Made by a program: the position numbers and the translations under genes. The notes beneath the pieces were generated by a model. The model was not told where the DNA came from and searched no databases. It worked only from the letters and a program-made list of their open reading frames with translations. From assembly GCA_022821085.1 (NCBI GenBank), contig JAJEEG010000006.1, positions 2,790,001-2,854,000 on the forward strand: 64,000 nucleotides of DNA, read 5' to 3'. The stretch comes from Candidatus Latescibacterota bacterium. Its GTDB lineage: Bacteria; JAAXHH01. Numbering within the stretch: position 1 is the first letter of the stretch; each line of letters opens with the position of its first letter. Of this stretch, positions 19,761 to 28,619 are shown piece after piece.

Positions 19761-22487
19761 TCAGGGATCGCGCTCATCGCGCTCATCGCGCTCATCGCCG
19801 GCATCCTTGAGATCCTCGATCATGGCCTGTACGACGGTATCCCCGGGAGCGATACGCTGCCACCTTTCCAGCGTTTCAAGCATGCGGTCCGAATCATCCA
19901 TCCGGAAATAGAGATTCACCAGTTGATCGTATCCCGTTGCGTATTCGGGATGGACGGAAACGCCCCGTTCCAGCAGTTCGGCGGCCTCCTCCTCGCGGCC
20001 CTGTCTCTGCAAGGCCTGGCTCAGGATGGTATACCCGTCGAAGGTACTGAATTCCCCGGCCAGCTCCGACGCAAGGCCCTCGACGCCGGCAAACTCGCCC
20101 AGGTCGGCGTTGAACTGTATGAGCATCAGCCGTTCAAGCGCGCCGTTCGAGATGTCGTACTCCAGGTACTTCTCGATGGTCTCGATGGCTTCGTCCGGCC
20201 GGCCGCGTCTCCACTGGTTCAGCGCCAGTTGATGGAAGGACATGGTGTAGTTCCGCAGGAGGGTGCGGATCTGCGGGTCCTTGTAAACTTGCGGATCCGC
20301 TATGCCGCGGTACTGGTAGACGTTCCAGAGGTTGTGCCGGGTCCGCTCCACGTCCATCAGGTCCGGATCGGGATCCGGGAGGACCCGCCAGACCATGCCT
20401 TCCAGTTGCATGTAGTCGTCCAGGCCGACGTCGTTCTCCGGCGAGACGGTCACGGCGAAGAATACGGGTTTTTCCCAGTTGTTCTGTTCCAGGATGTGCA
20501 GGATCATCAGGTCCTGGACCCGGAGATATCCGATGTCCTCTCCCAGCATGCCGGCCGGGGGCACGGTCCACGTAATGCCCGCGCGATGCACCTCCCGTTC
20601 CTCCCAGCCCTGGATGTTCAGCATGTCGATGGTCTCGTCGGCCAGGGTGATGGGCACCCTGGGCTCCTGATGCTTCAGTTGCTTGATGTACCAGTTCGTG
20701 TTGAGCAGGCTGAGATTAACCACCCGCACGTCCTTGCGGAGGCCTTCCACCTCCTGGAGGAACCAGAGCGTGAAGGTGTCGTTGTCGCCGTTCGTGAAGA
20801 TGAGACCGTTCTCGTCGCAGGATTGCAGCATGTTGTAGGCGTAGTCGTAGGGAATGTAGTTGCCTTCCCGGGAGTGCGACTCGTAATGATAGGCAAAGGG
20901 GACCAGGGGCAGTGCGGTCATCAGCACGGCGATGCCGGCCGTTCCCTTTTCCACGGGCAGCCGCAGCCGGCCCAGCCAGACGCCGATCTGGTTCAGCAGC
21001 GACCGGACGCCGATCCCCATCAGCACCGCGGCGAATACGAAGGCGGGGGTGTAGAAGTAGTCCCGGATGCGGACCTCCCGCTGAATGCCGCGCGAACCGT
21101 CCGAAAAGTTCATGTAGAGGATGAGCCCGATGCTGCAGATCAGCAGCATGGCCCCCAGGAAGACCATGCTTCGCCGGTCCCGCTCCACCTGGGAGACGAT
21201 GCCCAGGGCGACCAGCAGGACGGGAAAGAGCCAGAAGGGAAAGGACGGTGCGCTGAACTGACGGGAAAAGAACCGCCAGAACCCCATGTTTTCTCCGTTT
21301 CCGAACTGGGAGGACCAGCTGCCCTTTCTGTTGAACATCGATTCGAACATGCTTTCCTGGCCGTACTGCTTGCGTTCCAGGAACCCCTCGAAGTTCTGCC
21401 AGGTCGACGGATCGTTCTCGTTGATGATGGGTTGCTGGGCCGCCCGGATCGGCACGTAGAAGTTCACGGAATATCCCAATACGGCGAGAAAGAGCACCAC
21501 CGTCCAGAACGGCCACTTGTAGCGCCCGGGATCGTCGGCCGTGGCGGAGACCAGGGCCAGGGCCGCGCTCACCAGCGCCAGGCTGAACATCACCGTGCCG
21601 AACGTGGCCTCGAATCCGCCGATCACGATCAGCGGCAGTCCGTTGTATGCGCCCACGCCGTCCATGCCGAAGAACACCACGGCGACGGCGGCGATACACA
21701 CCAGCGCCAGGTAGCCCCACGGGAGCCGCCCCCTGGTGAGGACCAGCCCGGCGATGGCCAGGGGTATCGCGACGAAAAACACGTCGATGGAGGCCACAAC
21801 GCTGAACAGGATGAGGCCCATGGCCGCGCAAAGCAGCACCAGCTTCCGGTTCGAACGGATGACCCGGTCCGTGAAGACCACGCAGAGGAAGGCGGCCGGC
21901 AGAATCAGCATGGTGAACATGTGCACGGCGATGCCGAGAAAGGCGAGGTAGCCGACCAGGAAGAGATAACGCTCGCTGCCGTTTTGCTCGTGCCGTTCGA
22001 CCCAGTGCAACATCAACCAGGTACAGGCCATCATGCACAGCATGGAGAGCGCGTAGACCTCGGCTTCCACCGCGTTGAACCAGAACGTATCGGAGAAGGC
22101 CAGCAGTAGGCCGCCTGTCAACGCGCTGCAGCAGACGGCCAGGCTTTCGTAGAGGGACAGCCCGTCCCGGTCCCGGTTGAGTGTAACCGCCTTGACGATG
22201 ACCAGGTAAACGCCCGTCACCGTCAGCGCGCTGAAGAGGCACGAAGAAAAATTCACCACCCAGGCGATGCCCAGGCCCAGGTCGGGCAGTACGGTGAAGA
22301 GCCGGCCGATCAGGATGTAGAGCGGAGATCCCGGCGGATGGGGTATCCCCAGGATATAGGATGCCGCGATGAATTCGCCGCCGTCCCAGAAGGGCACCGT
22401 GGGCGCGATAGTCTTGGTGTACACGGCCAGCGATACGATGAACGCCACCGCCATGCCGGTCATGGAAACAACGCGATAAGCTGCCAT
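19761..22487 (-). CDS. DUF2723 (GT117-type) membrane glycosyltransferase with TPR tail
   Basis: 908-residue multi-spanning protein of the O-mannosyltransferase-like DUF2723 family. The N-terminal signature is PTVPFWDGGEFIAASYILGIPHPPGSPLYILIGRLF; the early acidic residue of such GT-C enzymes is in DGGEF. About ten membrane segments follow to residue 540. A soluble part (about 560-720) has SHSREGNYIPYDYAYNML and ENGLIFTNGDNDTFTLWFL, then a TPR-like C-terminus. The tail ends in a 9-base repeat encoding DERDERDERDP. The ATG at 22487 with GAGGA upstream is preferred to a TTG 21 bases earlier. It probably transfers lipid-linked sugar to exported proteins. Confidence 0.85.
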   Translation of the reverse strand: MAAYRVVSMTGMAVAFIVSLAVYTKTIAPTVPFWDGGEFIAASYILGIPHPPGSPLYILIGRLFTVLPDLGLGIAWVVNFSSCLFSALTVTGVYLVIVKAVTLNRDRDGLSLYESLAVCCSALTGGLLLAFSDTFWFNAVEAEVYALSMLCMMACTWLMLHWVERHEQNGSERYLFLVGYLAFLGIAVHMFTMLILPAAFLCVVFTDRVIRSNRKLVLLCAAMGLILFSVVASIDVFFVAIPLAIAGLVLTRGRLPWGYLALVCIAAVAVVFFGMDGVGAYNGLPLIVIGGFEATFGTVMFSLALVSAALALVSATADDPGRYKWPFWTVVLFLAVLGYSVNFYVPIRAAQQPIINENDPSTWQNFEGFLERKQYGQESMFESMFNRKGSWSSQFGNGENMGFWRFFSRQFSAPSFPFWLFPVLLVALGIVSQVERDRRSMVFLGAMLLICSIGLILYMNFSDGSRGIQREVRIRDYFYTPAFVFAAVLMGIGVRSLLNQIGVWLGRLRLPVEKGTAGIAVLMTALPLVPFAYHYESHSREGNYIPYDYAYNMLQSCDENGLIFTNGDNDTFTLWFLQEVEGLRKDVRVVNLSLLNTNWYIKQLKHQEPRVPITLADETIDMLNIQGWEEREVHRAGITWTVPPAGMLGEDIGYLRVQDLMILHILEQNNWEKPVFFAVTVSPENDVGLDDYMQLEGMVWRVLPDPDPDLMDVERTRHNLWNVYQYRGIADPQVYKDPQIRTLLRNYTMSFHQLALNQWRRGRPDEAIETIEKYLEYDISNGALERLMLIQFNADLGEFAGVEGLASELAGEFSTFDGYTILSQALQRQGREEEAAELLERGVSVHPEYATGYDQLVNLYFRMDDSDRMLETLERWQRIAPGDTVVQAMIEDLKDAGDERDERDERDP

Positions 22488-22541
22488 GTGTTCGAAATCC
22501 TCAGTCAATCCTCAGTCACCGACCGTATTCACCGGCCGAAT

Positions 22542-23279
22542 TCACCGGCCAAGTTCAAGCCGCTCGGCGAGCAGGTCCGGCAGGCCGGCCTTGCGAATCT
22601 TCCGCTGCGCGGCTTCCAGGTCGTAGGGAACCCGCTTTACCTCGATCAGCTTCATCTCCGTATCGTAAACGCAGTACGCCGCCCGGGGATCCCCGTCCCG
22701 CGGCTGGCCCACACTGCCCACATTCACGATGTATCTACGCTCTGATGCCAGTTCAAGCGCTGTCGGCGGGATCTGTCTGCTGCGGTCCTTCGCGTTCGGT
22801 TTTTCGAATATCAACGGCGCGTGCGTGTGGCCCAGTGCGCAAAGTGCCACACCGTCGGGCATCGCCTCGAAGGCTTCGTCCGCCTGCCAGGGCGAGGTCA
22901 GATAGGTCCATTCCTCCGGACGGGCCGGACTCGCGTGGACGACAAAAAGATCATCGATCCGCCGTACATAGGGCAAATCTCCCAGGTAGCGCCGGCCGTC
23001 CGGCGTAAGCTGCTGCCGCGTCCACAGTGCCGCTTCCGCCGCATAGGGGTTGAACGTGGAAATATCCAGCTTCCCGATCGCGGCATGGTCGTGATTGCCC
23101 GCGATCACGTCCGTCGTCAGTCCGGTAACGCGGTCGAGGCACGCATTGGGACTGGCGCCGTATCCAACGATGTCGCCCAGACAAAGGTAATGGCCGATGC
23201 GCTCACCGGCCATCGCTTCGAGTACGGCATCCAGCGCTTCCAGGTTTCCATGTATGTCGGACAGGAGGCCGTATCGCAC
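22542..23279 (-). CDS. Calcineurin-like metallophosphoesterase
   Basis: 245-residue binuclear metal phosphoesterase with every signature block: GLLSDIHGNLEALDAV (DxH, about 4-19), CLGDIVGYG (GD), VIAGNHDHA (GNHD, about 58-66), a later metal His in LFVVHASP, and ALGHTHAPLIF (GHTH). Near the end NVGSVGQPRDGDPRAAYCVYD is typical of the YfcE/protein-phosphatase-like group. The substrate is unknown; phosphodiesters or Ap4A-like dinucleotides are common in relatives. The start is GTG at 23279. It follows nusB in the same direction. Confidence 0.88.
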   Translation of the reverse strand: MRYGLLSDIHGNLEALDAVLEAMAGERIGHYLCLGDIVGYGASPNACLDRVTGLTTDVIAGNHDHAAIGKLDISTFNPYAAEAALWTRQQLTPDGRRYLGDLPYVRRIDDLFVVHASPARPEEWTYLTSPWQADEAFEAMPDGVALCALGHTHAPLIFEKPNAKDRSRQIPPTALELASERRYIVNVGSVGQPRDGDPRAAYCVYDTEMKLIEVKRVPYDLEAAQRKIRKAGLPDLLAERLELGR

Positions 23280-23328
23280 GTCGAGTTTTCATTCCCTGTG
23301 TATGCGCATGTGAGCCGAACAGGCAGGA

Positions 23329-23763
23329 TCAGGCCTGGTCCGCCGCCGTGAGATGTCTCGCGGCCACGGCGTCCAGGACGCCATTGACGAACCCGCCGGA
23401 CTGTTCCGTGCTGTACTTCTTGGCCAGTTCGATCGCTTCGTTGATGGATACCGCCGTCGGGATATCGAGAAAAGCGATGAGTTCGCAGGCGCCCAGCCGG
23501 AGGATGCAGTCGTCGATGCGGGCCACGCGGTCCCGGTCCCAGTGCCGCACCACCGCGGTGATGTGACCGTTCACAATCTCTTCGTGCTGCAGGAGCCGGT
23601 CGATCAATGCCTCGGCGAAACTTCGGGCTTGCTCGGACGCCAGGGACCAGCCGGGCAGCCCGGGAAGGGCCTTGCCGGGATCCCCCCCGGTCTGTTCGGC
23701 AAGATAAAGCGACTGCAGCGCCAGTTCACGGCCCAGGCGACGTTCCCCCGCGCGTACGTTCAC
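23329..23763 (-). CDS. nusB: Transcription antitermination factor NusB
   Basis: All-helical RNA-binding protein of 144 residues that, with S10/NusE, binds boxA in rRNA leaders and promotes antitermination. Landmarks: [17 protein letters not shown] at the N-terminus, [25 protein letters not shown] (about 76-100), [29 protein letters not shown] near the end. Its start overlaps the ribH stop by 4 bases. The ribH-nusB order is conserved in many bacteria and supports the call. Confidence 0.95.
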   Translation of the reverse strand: MNVRAGERRLGRELALQSLYLAEQTGGDPGKALPGLPGWSLASEQARSFAEALIDRLLQHEEIVNGHITAVVRHWDRDRVARIDDCILRLGACELIAFLDIPTAVSINEAIELAKKYSTEQSGGFVNGVLDAVAARHLTAADQA

Positions 23764-24311
23764 TCCGGATCCCCCGGCCGCTTTGGATCCCCCGGTCGGT
23801 CTGGTCCGCCCGGTCCGTCTGGGTCGCCCGGTCCGTCCGGTCCGCCTAACCGGCGCATCACGTCCGCCATTCTCAGGGCGGCCAGGGCGGCTTCCCGACC
23901 CCGGTTGTCTTCCATCGGACCCGCGCGTTCGGCTGCCTGTTCAACGTTTTCCGTGGTCAGCACGCCGAAGATCACCGGCACCCCGGTGTCCCTGGCGGCT
24001 TCGGCAATGCCCTTCGCGGCTTCCCCGGCCACGTAATCGAAATGGGACGTCTCGCCGCGGATGACGCATCCCAGGCAAATCACGGCGTCATAGCGCCCGC
24101 TTGCCGCCATCTTCCGGGCCGGCAGCGGGATTTCGAAGGCGCCGGGTACCCAGACCACGTCGATCCGGTCTTCATCCACCCCATGGCGAAGGAGACCGTC
24201 CAGCGCGCCCTTGAGCAGGGAGTCCGTAATGAAGCCGTTGAATCGGCTGGCCACGATGCCGTACCGGTCGTCTCCTCCACTCACCAGGCTGCCTTCAAGG
24301 GTTGTCGTCAC
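23760..24311 (-). CDS. ribH: 6,7-dimethyl-8-ribityllumazine synthase, with a repeat tail
   Basis: Condenses 5-amino-6-ribitylaminouracil with dihydroxybutanone phosphate, the penultimate riboflavin step, as an icosahedral or pentameric assembly. Core motifs: [38 protein letters not shown] (about 52-69), [25 protein letters not shown] (catalytic His in SHFDY), and [21 protein letters not shown]. The usual length is about 155; here 183, because the end is a Gly/Pro/Asp-rich repeat ([16 protein letters not shown] and similar) added after [11 protein letters not shown]. The tail overlaps nusB by 4 bases. Its DNA is a 9-base tandem repeat and probably not structured. Confidence 0.95.
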   Translation of the reverse strand: MTTTLEGSLVSGGDDRYGIVASRFNGFITDSLLKGALDGLLRHGVDEDRIDVVWVPGAFEIPLPARKMAASGRYDAVICLGCVIRGETSHFDYVAGEAAKGIAEAARDTGVPVIFGVLTTENVEQAAERAGPMEDNRGREAALAALRMADVMRRLGGPDGPGDPDGPGGPDRPGDPKRPGDPE

Positions 24312-24406
24312 GCGGGCACTCCTTGCAGATCGCTTCCGGCCGCGCGGTCATGGCGGCAAAACGGCGGTGCTGCCACGGCGGCAGAACGGCCGCGCCGCCG
24401 CGCGTA

Positions 24407-25657
24407 TCAAAGCAGACTGTCGAATCCGACGTCGTCCGGCGGCTCTTCGAGGTCGAGCAGGTGTCCCAGCTTGCCGCGCTTGGTCTTTAGATATCCCACG
24501 TTGTAACGGTTCGGCGAAGTCTGCAGCGGAACGCGTTCGGTCACCTCGAGCCCGTACCCCTCGATCCCGATCCGTTTCGACGGGTTGTTGGTCATGATAC
24601 GGATCGTGGTCAGCCCGAGGTCCGCCAGGATCTGGGAACCGATCCCGTAGTCCCGTGCGTCCACGGGCAGGCCCAGCGCCTGGTTCGCTTCCACCGTGTC
24701 ATGGCCCTGGTCCTGGAGGGCGTAGGCCCTGAGCTTGTTGGCCAGTCCGATGCCCCGTCCCTCCTGGCGCATGTAGAGGAGCACGCCGCTTCCCTCTGCG
24801 CTGATGCACTTCAGCGCCCGCTGCAGCTGGTCGCCGCAATCGCATCGCATGGACCCGAAAACGTCCCCCGTGAGACACTGGGAGTGTACGCGGACCAGCA
24901 CGTTCGGCTCGCCGTCCACGTTGCCCTTGACCAGGGCGACGTGGTGGTCGCCGGTCAGTTCGTCCTCGTAGAGATGGGACTCGAATTCCCCGTACTTGCT
25001 CGGAATGGTCGTCGTGACCACGCGCCTTACCAGCTTCTCGCTGCGCCGGCGGTATTCGATCAGGTCCTTGATCGTAATGATCTTCAGGTCGTGGTCGTTC
25101 GCGATCTCGACCAGCCGGGGCAGGCGGGCCATGGACCCGTCGTCGTCCATGATCTCGCAGAGCACGCCGGCGGGATAGAGTCCGGCCAGTTTCACCAGGT
25201 CGACCGTGGCCTCGGTGTGACCGGCCCGGCGCAACACGCCGCCGTCGAAGGACTGCAGCGGAAAGATGTGGCCCGGGCGCGCAAGGTCCTCGGGCCTGCT
25301 TTCCGGACGGACGAATACCTGAACCGTCTCGGCGCGGTCTGCCGCCGAAATGCCCGACGTCGTGCCATTCACGGCATCGACGGAGACGGTGAAGCGCGTG
25401 CTGTGCAACGCCGTGTTGACCTCTTCGCCGACCATGGCGGGCACTTTCAGGTCTTCCAGGCGTTCACGCGTGGTCGGAAGGCAGATCAGTCCACGGCCGT
25501 ACCGGGCCATGAAATTTATGGCCGCCGGAGTCGTTCTTTCGGCGGCCATGATGAAATCGCCTTCGTTTTCGCGGTCTTCGTCGTCGATGACAATCAGTAT
25601 GCGCCCGGACTTGATCTCCTCGACCGCTTCCGGGATGGAACAAAAGGGGGACGACAT
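24407..25657 (-). CDS. ribBA: Bifunctional 3,4-dihydroxy-2-butanone-4-phosphate synthase / GTP cyclohydrolase II
   Basis: Provides both precursors of riboflavin. Residues about 1-200 are RibB, making dihydroxybutanone phosphate from ribulose-5-phosphate: [19 protein letters not shown] with metal-binding Glu, [23 protein letters not shown], and [25 protein letters not shown]. Residues about 205-400 are RibA, opening [27 protein letters not shown] with the zinc cysteines, [21 protein letters not shown], and [14 protein letters not shown]. Both halves appear intact over 416 residues. It lies between ribE and ribH on one strand. Confidence 0.96.
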   Translation of the reverse strand: MSSPFCSIPEAVEEIKSGRILIVIDDEDRENEGDFIMAAERTTPAAINFMARYGRGLICLPTTRERLEDLKVPAMVGEEVNTALHSTRFTVSVDAVNGTTSGISAADRAETVQVFVRPESRPEDLARPGHIFPLQSFDGGVLRRAGHTEATVDLVKLAGLYPAGVLCEIMDDDGSMARLPRLVEIANDHDLKIITIKDLIEYRRRSEKLVRRVVTTTIPSKYGEFESHLYEDELTGDHHVALVKGNVDGEPNVLVRVHSQCLTGDVFGSMRCDCGDQLQRALKCISAEGSGVLLYMRQEGRGIGLANKLRAYALQDQGHDTVEANQALGLPVDARDYGIGSQILADLGLTTIRIMTNNPSKRIGIEGYGLEVTERVPLQTSPNRYNVGYLKTKRGKLGHLLDLEEPPDDVGFDSLL

Positions 25658-25737
25658 GCTTTAAAACCGTGTTTTTCGGTCGCCCGGTCTCGGCGGATCC
25701 CGGTCTGTACTCGAACCGCCGACGGGTCTTGCCGACG

Positions 25738-26397
25738 CTACATGCGCTCTTTCATCCAGGATTCGGTGATGGGTGACGGACCCGGGTGCGCCCTCTGGTT
25801 CGTATCGTTTCCGGCATGTAAAAGGGACGCGACGTACCGGCCGATCATGTCCACTTCTATGTTCACCTCGTCACCGATCCGCTTGCCGCCAAACGTCGTA
25901 ATCGACGCGGTATGCGGGATGATCGATACGGCTGCCAAACTACCCGTCAGACCGGCGACTGTCAAGCTTATTCCATCCATTGCGATGGACCCTTTCTCGA
26001 TGACGAAGGGCGTCAAATCGTCCGGGATTTCCACCTCGTACCACAGGCTGTTGCCCCGCTCTTCCCTCGCCGCGATGCGTCCCACGCCGTCCACGTGTCC
26101 CTGGACCAGGTGGCCGTCTATCCGGTCCGAAAGACGCAGCGGCCGCTCCAGGTTGACCCGGTGTCCGACCTTGAGGCTGCCGAAGGTCGTCCGGGAGACC
26201 GTTTCGGGTACGATTTCCACGGAAAACGCCTCGCCGGCGGTGTCCACAACGGTCAGGCAGACTCCGTTGACGGCGACGCTGGCGCCCTGTTCGAAATCCG
26301 GCGCCATGGACGGCGCCTCCACGGTAAGCTTGAGGCCGTCCCGCGCTCCCTCGAGTGCCTGTACGGTACCCATGGTTTCAACGATACCTGTAAACAT
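25738..26397 (-). CDS. ribE: Riboflavin synthase, alpha subunit
   Basis: Dismutates two lumazine molecules into riboflavin plus a pyrimidine that is recycled by RibH. 219 residues in two similar barrels: the first opens MFTGIVETMGTVQAL and has ASVAVNGVCLTVVD and FSVEIVPETVSRTTFG; the second has VQGHVDGVGRIAA, GSIAMDGISLTVAGL and AVSIIPHTASITTFGGKRIGDEVNIEVDMIGRY. Both lumazine sites are recognisable. It follows ribD by 39 bases and precedes ribBA by 80 bases, where a GC-rich dyad (TCGGCGG/CCGCCGA) is visible but no FMN riboswitch. Confidence 0.96.
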   Translation of the reverse strand: MFTGIVETMGTVQALEGARDGLKLTVEAPSMAPDFEQGASVAVNGVCLTVVDTAGEAFSVEIVPETVSRTTFGSLKVGHRVNLERPLRLSDRIDGHLVQGHVDGVGRIAAREERGNSLWYEVEIPDDLTPFVIEKGSIAMDGISLTVAGLTGSLAAVSIIPHTASITTFGGKRIGDEVNIEVDMIGRYVASLLHAGNDTNQRAHPGPSPITESWMKERM

Positions 26398-26436
26398 GCG
26401 TTTTTCTCCGCGTCGGGCGGCGCGCCTGTGATCTCG

Positions 26437-27567
26437 TCAGACGTATCCGGGCGTTCCCGTGAAGAGGAAGTCGTCGCCCAGTCGCTCCACACTCGTATCC
26501 CGCAGGTCTATGGCCCGGGAGAGGTCGTCCGGTTCCAGCCCGGCGGCTGCGTCCAGCCCGGCGACATCCTCCAGCCCGGCGACAGATGGGATCCCTTCGC
26601 CCAGGATGCGCGGCGCGACGAAGCACGCGATCCGGTCGACGGCCCTTTCGCGCAAGAACGAAGCGGCTACACGGCTTCCGCCTTCCACCATGAGGCTCAC
26701 GATCCCGGCCTTGCCAAGGGCCGATTTCAGCGGTCCCACCGGGACGGAACCCTCTCCGCCGGGCAGAACGAGTACATCGGCGCCCGCCTGCTCGAGTCCG
26801 TCGATCCGGTCTTTCGGCGCCGCTTCCGTAACGCAGATGGTCGCCGGCGCTTCGCCGTTCAATACCCGGGCCTCCACCGGGGTACGGGCGCGACTGTCGA
26901 GCACGATGCGGCGGGGCTGGCGGCCGTCCACGTGGCGGACCGTGAGCCGGGGGTCGTCCGCCAGCACGGTGCCTATGCCCACGAGCACGGCGTCTGAACG
27001 GCTGCGCATCAGGTGTACCCGTTTCCGCGCGGCCTCCCCGGTGATCCATTTCGAATGGCCGTTCATCGTGGCAATGCGGCCGTCCAGCGTCTGGGCCAGC
27101 TTGAGCAGCACGAAAGGCCGGCCGGTCTCCCGGTGGTGGACATAGGCTGCGTTCAGTGCCCGGGCTTCCGCTTCGAGGAGACCCGTTTCCACGGCTATGC
27201 CCTCCGAGCGCAACCGTTCGATCCCTTTGCCGGACACGCGCCGGTCCGGATCGGCCATGGCGACGTGGACCCGGGCGATGCCCGATGAGATGACCGCGTC
27301 CGTGCACGGCGGCGTGCTGCCCTGGTGGCAGCAGGGTTCCAGGGTGACGTACAACTCGCCCCCGCGAGCGCGGTCACCGGCTTCCTCGAGCGCCTGGGGT
27401 TCGGCATGCCGCCCGCCGTATTCACGGTAGTAACCCCGGCCCACGACAACGCCGTCGCGGACGACCACGGAGCCCACCATGGGGTTGGGACTGGTGCGGC
27501 CCGATCCCCGCGCCGCCAGGTCCAGCGCCTGGCGCATGAATGCCGCGTCATGGTCCGGTTTCGTCAT
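26437..27567 (-). CDS. ribD: Bifunctional diaminohydroxyphosphoribosylaminopyrimidine deaminase / reductase
   Basis: Carries out deamination then side-chain reduction of the pyrimidine intermediate of riboflavin synthesis. The N-terminal deaminase has GGRHAEPQALEEAG (zinc His and catalytic Glu) and EPCCHQGSTPPCTDAV (two zinc cysteines). The C-terminal reductase has FVLLKLAQTLDGRIA, WITGEAARKRVHLMRSRSDAVLVG, and LMVEGGSRVAASFL. The ATG at 27567 gives 376 residues; the frame also allows TTG at 27621 without any ribosome site. A minus-strand promoter (27573-27602) ends almost at this ATG, so the message may be leaderless. First gene of the rib cluster. Confidence 0.94.
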   Translation of the reverse strand: MTKPDHDAAFMRQALDLAARGSGRTSPNPMVGSVVVRDGVVVGRGYYREYGGRHAEPQALEEAGDRARGGELYVTLEPCCHQGSTPPCTDAVISSGIARVHVAMADPDRRVSGKGIERLRSEGIAVETGLLEAEARALNAAYVHHRETGRPFVLLKLAQTLDGRIATMNGHSKWITGEAARKRVHLMRSRSDAVLVGIGTVLADDPRLTVRHVDGRQPRRIVLDSRARTPVEARVLNGEAPATICVTEAAPKDRIDGLEQAGADVLVLPGGEGSVPVGPLKSALGKAGIVSLMVEGGSRVAASFLRERAVDRIACFVAPRILGEGIPSVAGLEDVAGLDAAAGLEPDDLSRAIDLRDTSVERLGDDFLFTGTPGYV

Positions 27568-27572
27568 GGCGT

Positions 27573-27602
27573 AAGCTAGGGGATTCGCGAAGAGGGTGTC
27601 AA
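27573..27602 (-). promoter_or_regulatory. Possible minus-strand promoter for the rib cluster
   Basis: On the minus strand TTGACA (27602-27597) is followed after 18 bases by TAGCTT (27578-27573). Transcription would start at or within a few bases of the ribD ATG at 27567. The TTGACA is one arm of a dyad whose other arm is the ilvE -35 element. Confidence 0.4.
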
Positions 27603-27620
27603 GGCCTTTTGCCCTTGACA
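27597..27620. repeat. 24-base dyad joining two divergent -35 elements
   Basis: TGTCAAGG, 8 bases, CCTTGACA: perfect 8-base arms. Each arm contains a TTGACA pointing outward, one toward ribD (minus) and one toward ilvE (plus). It could be an operator or simply two back-to-back promoters. Confidence 0.6.
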
Positions 27621-27643
27621 ACGGGGGGTTCGGCCCCTAGTTT
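27615..27643 (+). promoter_or_regulatory. Sigma70-type promoter for ilvE
   Basis: TTGACA at 27615-27620, 17-base spacer, TAGTTT at 27638-27643. The -10 match is modest. The ilvE ATG lies about 45 bases further on, behind AAAGGAG. Confidence 0.5.
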
Positions 27644-27688
27644 GCGCCAGATTGTGACGCGTACCGAATCGCAGAAAGGAGACCGGGC

Positions 27689-28612
27689 ATGGCCACCCTG
27701 CCGGAGGCCGAATACATCTGGTTCAATGGAAAACTCGTACCGTGGCAGGACGCGAAGATCCACGTACTTTCCCACGTGGTCCATTACGGATCGAGTTTCT
27801 TCGAGGGCATGCGCTGCTACGAGACGAGTCAGGGTCCCGCGGTATTCCGGCTCCAGGAACACACGGACAGGCTCTTCGACTCCTGCAAGATCTACCGGGT
27901 GGAGATCCCCTACACCCGGGAGGAAATCAACGAAGCCGTCATCGAGACCATCCGGTCCAACAAGCACGCTTCCTGTTACGTCCGTCCCGTGGTCTATCGC
28001 GGCTACGGCCTGCTGAGCGTCGAACCCATGGGCTGCCCCGTGGAAGTCGCCATCGGGACATGGGACTGGGGCGCCTATCTCGGCGACGACGTAATGGAAA
28101 ACGGCGTGGACGTATGCATCTCGTCCTGGACCCGTCCCGCGCCGAATACCCACCCCGCCCTCTCCAAGGCAGGCGGAAACTACCTCAATTCCCAGTTGAT
28201 CCGCATGGAGGCCATCGAGAACGGGTACAGCGAGGGAATCGCCCTGAATACCGATGGCCTGATCAGCGAAGGCAGCGGCGAGAACATCTTCGTCGTGAAA
28301 GAAGGCCGGGTCATCACGAACAGCCTGGCGGCCTCGGTCCTGGGCGGCATCACGCGCAATTCCGTCATGACGCTTGCGCAGGACGCCGGGTTCGAGGTCG
28401 TCGAACAGGACATCCCCCGCGAGATGCTCTACATCGCCGACGAAGTGTTCTTCGTGGGCAGCGCCGTGGAAGTGACGCCGGTCCGGTCCATCGACCGCAT
28501 CACCGTCGGCAGCGGATCCCGCGGTCCGGTCACCAGGGAACTCCAGGACCGGTTCTTCGCAATCACCACCGGCGAGGCCGAGGATGCCCACGGCTGGCTG
28601 ACCTACGTGTGA
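27689..28612 (+). CDS. ilvE: Branched-chain amino acid aminotransferase
   Basis: PLP enzyme that makes leucine, isoleucine and valine from their keto acids with glutamate. 307 residues, fold type IV. Landmarks: EAEYIWFNGKLVPWQDAKIHVLSHVVHYGSSFFEGMRCY in the small domain, SKAGGNYLNSQLIRMEA with the PLP lysine (SKAGGN, about 157-162), GYSEGIALNTDGLISEGSGENIFVV, and LYIADEVFFVGSAVEVTPVRSID near the end. AAAGGAG lies 8 bases before the ATG. leuCD, in the same pathway, are 19 kb away in this window. Confidence 0.95.
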   Translation: MATLPEAEYIWFNGKLVPWQDAKIHVLSHVVHYGSSFFEGMRCYETSQGPAVFRLQEHTDRLFDSCKIYRVEIPYTREEINEAVIETIRSNKHASCYVRPVVYRGYGLLSVEPMGCPVEVAIGTWDWGAYLGDDVMENGVDVCISSWTRPAPNTHPALSKAGGNYLNSQLIRMEAIENGYSEGIALNTDGLISEGSGENIFVVKEGRVITNSLAASVLGGITRNSVMTLAQDAGFEVVEQDIPREMLYIADEVFFVGSAVEVTPVRSIDRITVGSGSRGPVTRELQDRFFAITTGEAEDAHGWLTYV

Positions 28613-28619
28613 CCTTCCC

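Noticed and set aside
19395-22109. Long plus-strand frame of about 904 codons opposite the DUF2723 gene
   Set aside because: It is antisense to a recognisable protein, has a His/Gln/Asp-rich shadow composition and no ribosome site; GC-rich codon bias keeps the opposite frame open.
25658-27688. FMN riboswitch upstream of rib genes
   Set aside because: No AGGGNAT...GAAANTCCC-like conserved blocks seen in the gaps before ribD, ribE or ribBA.
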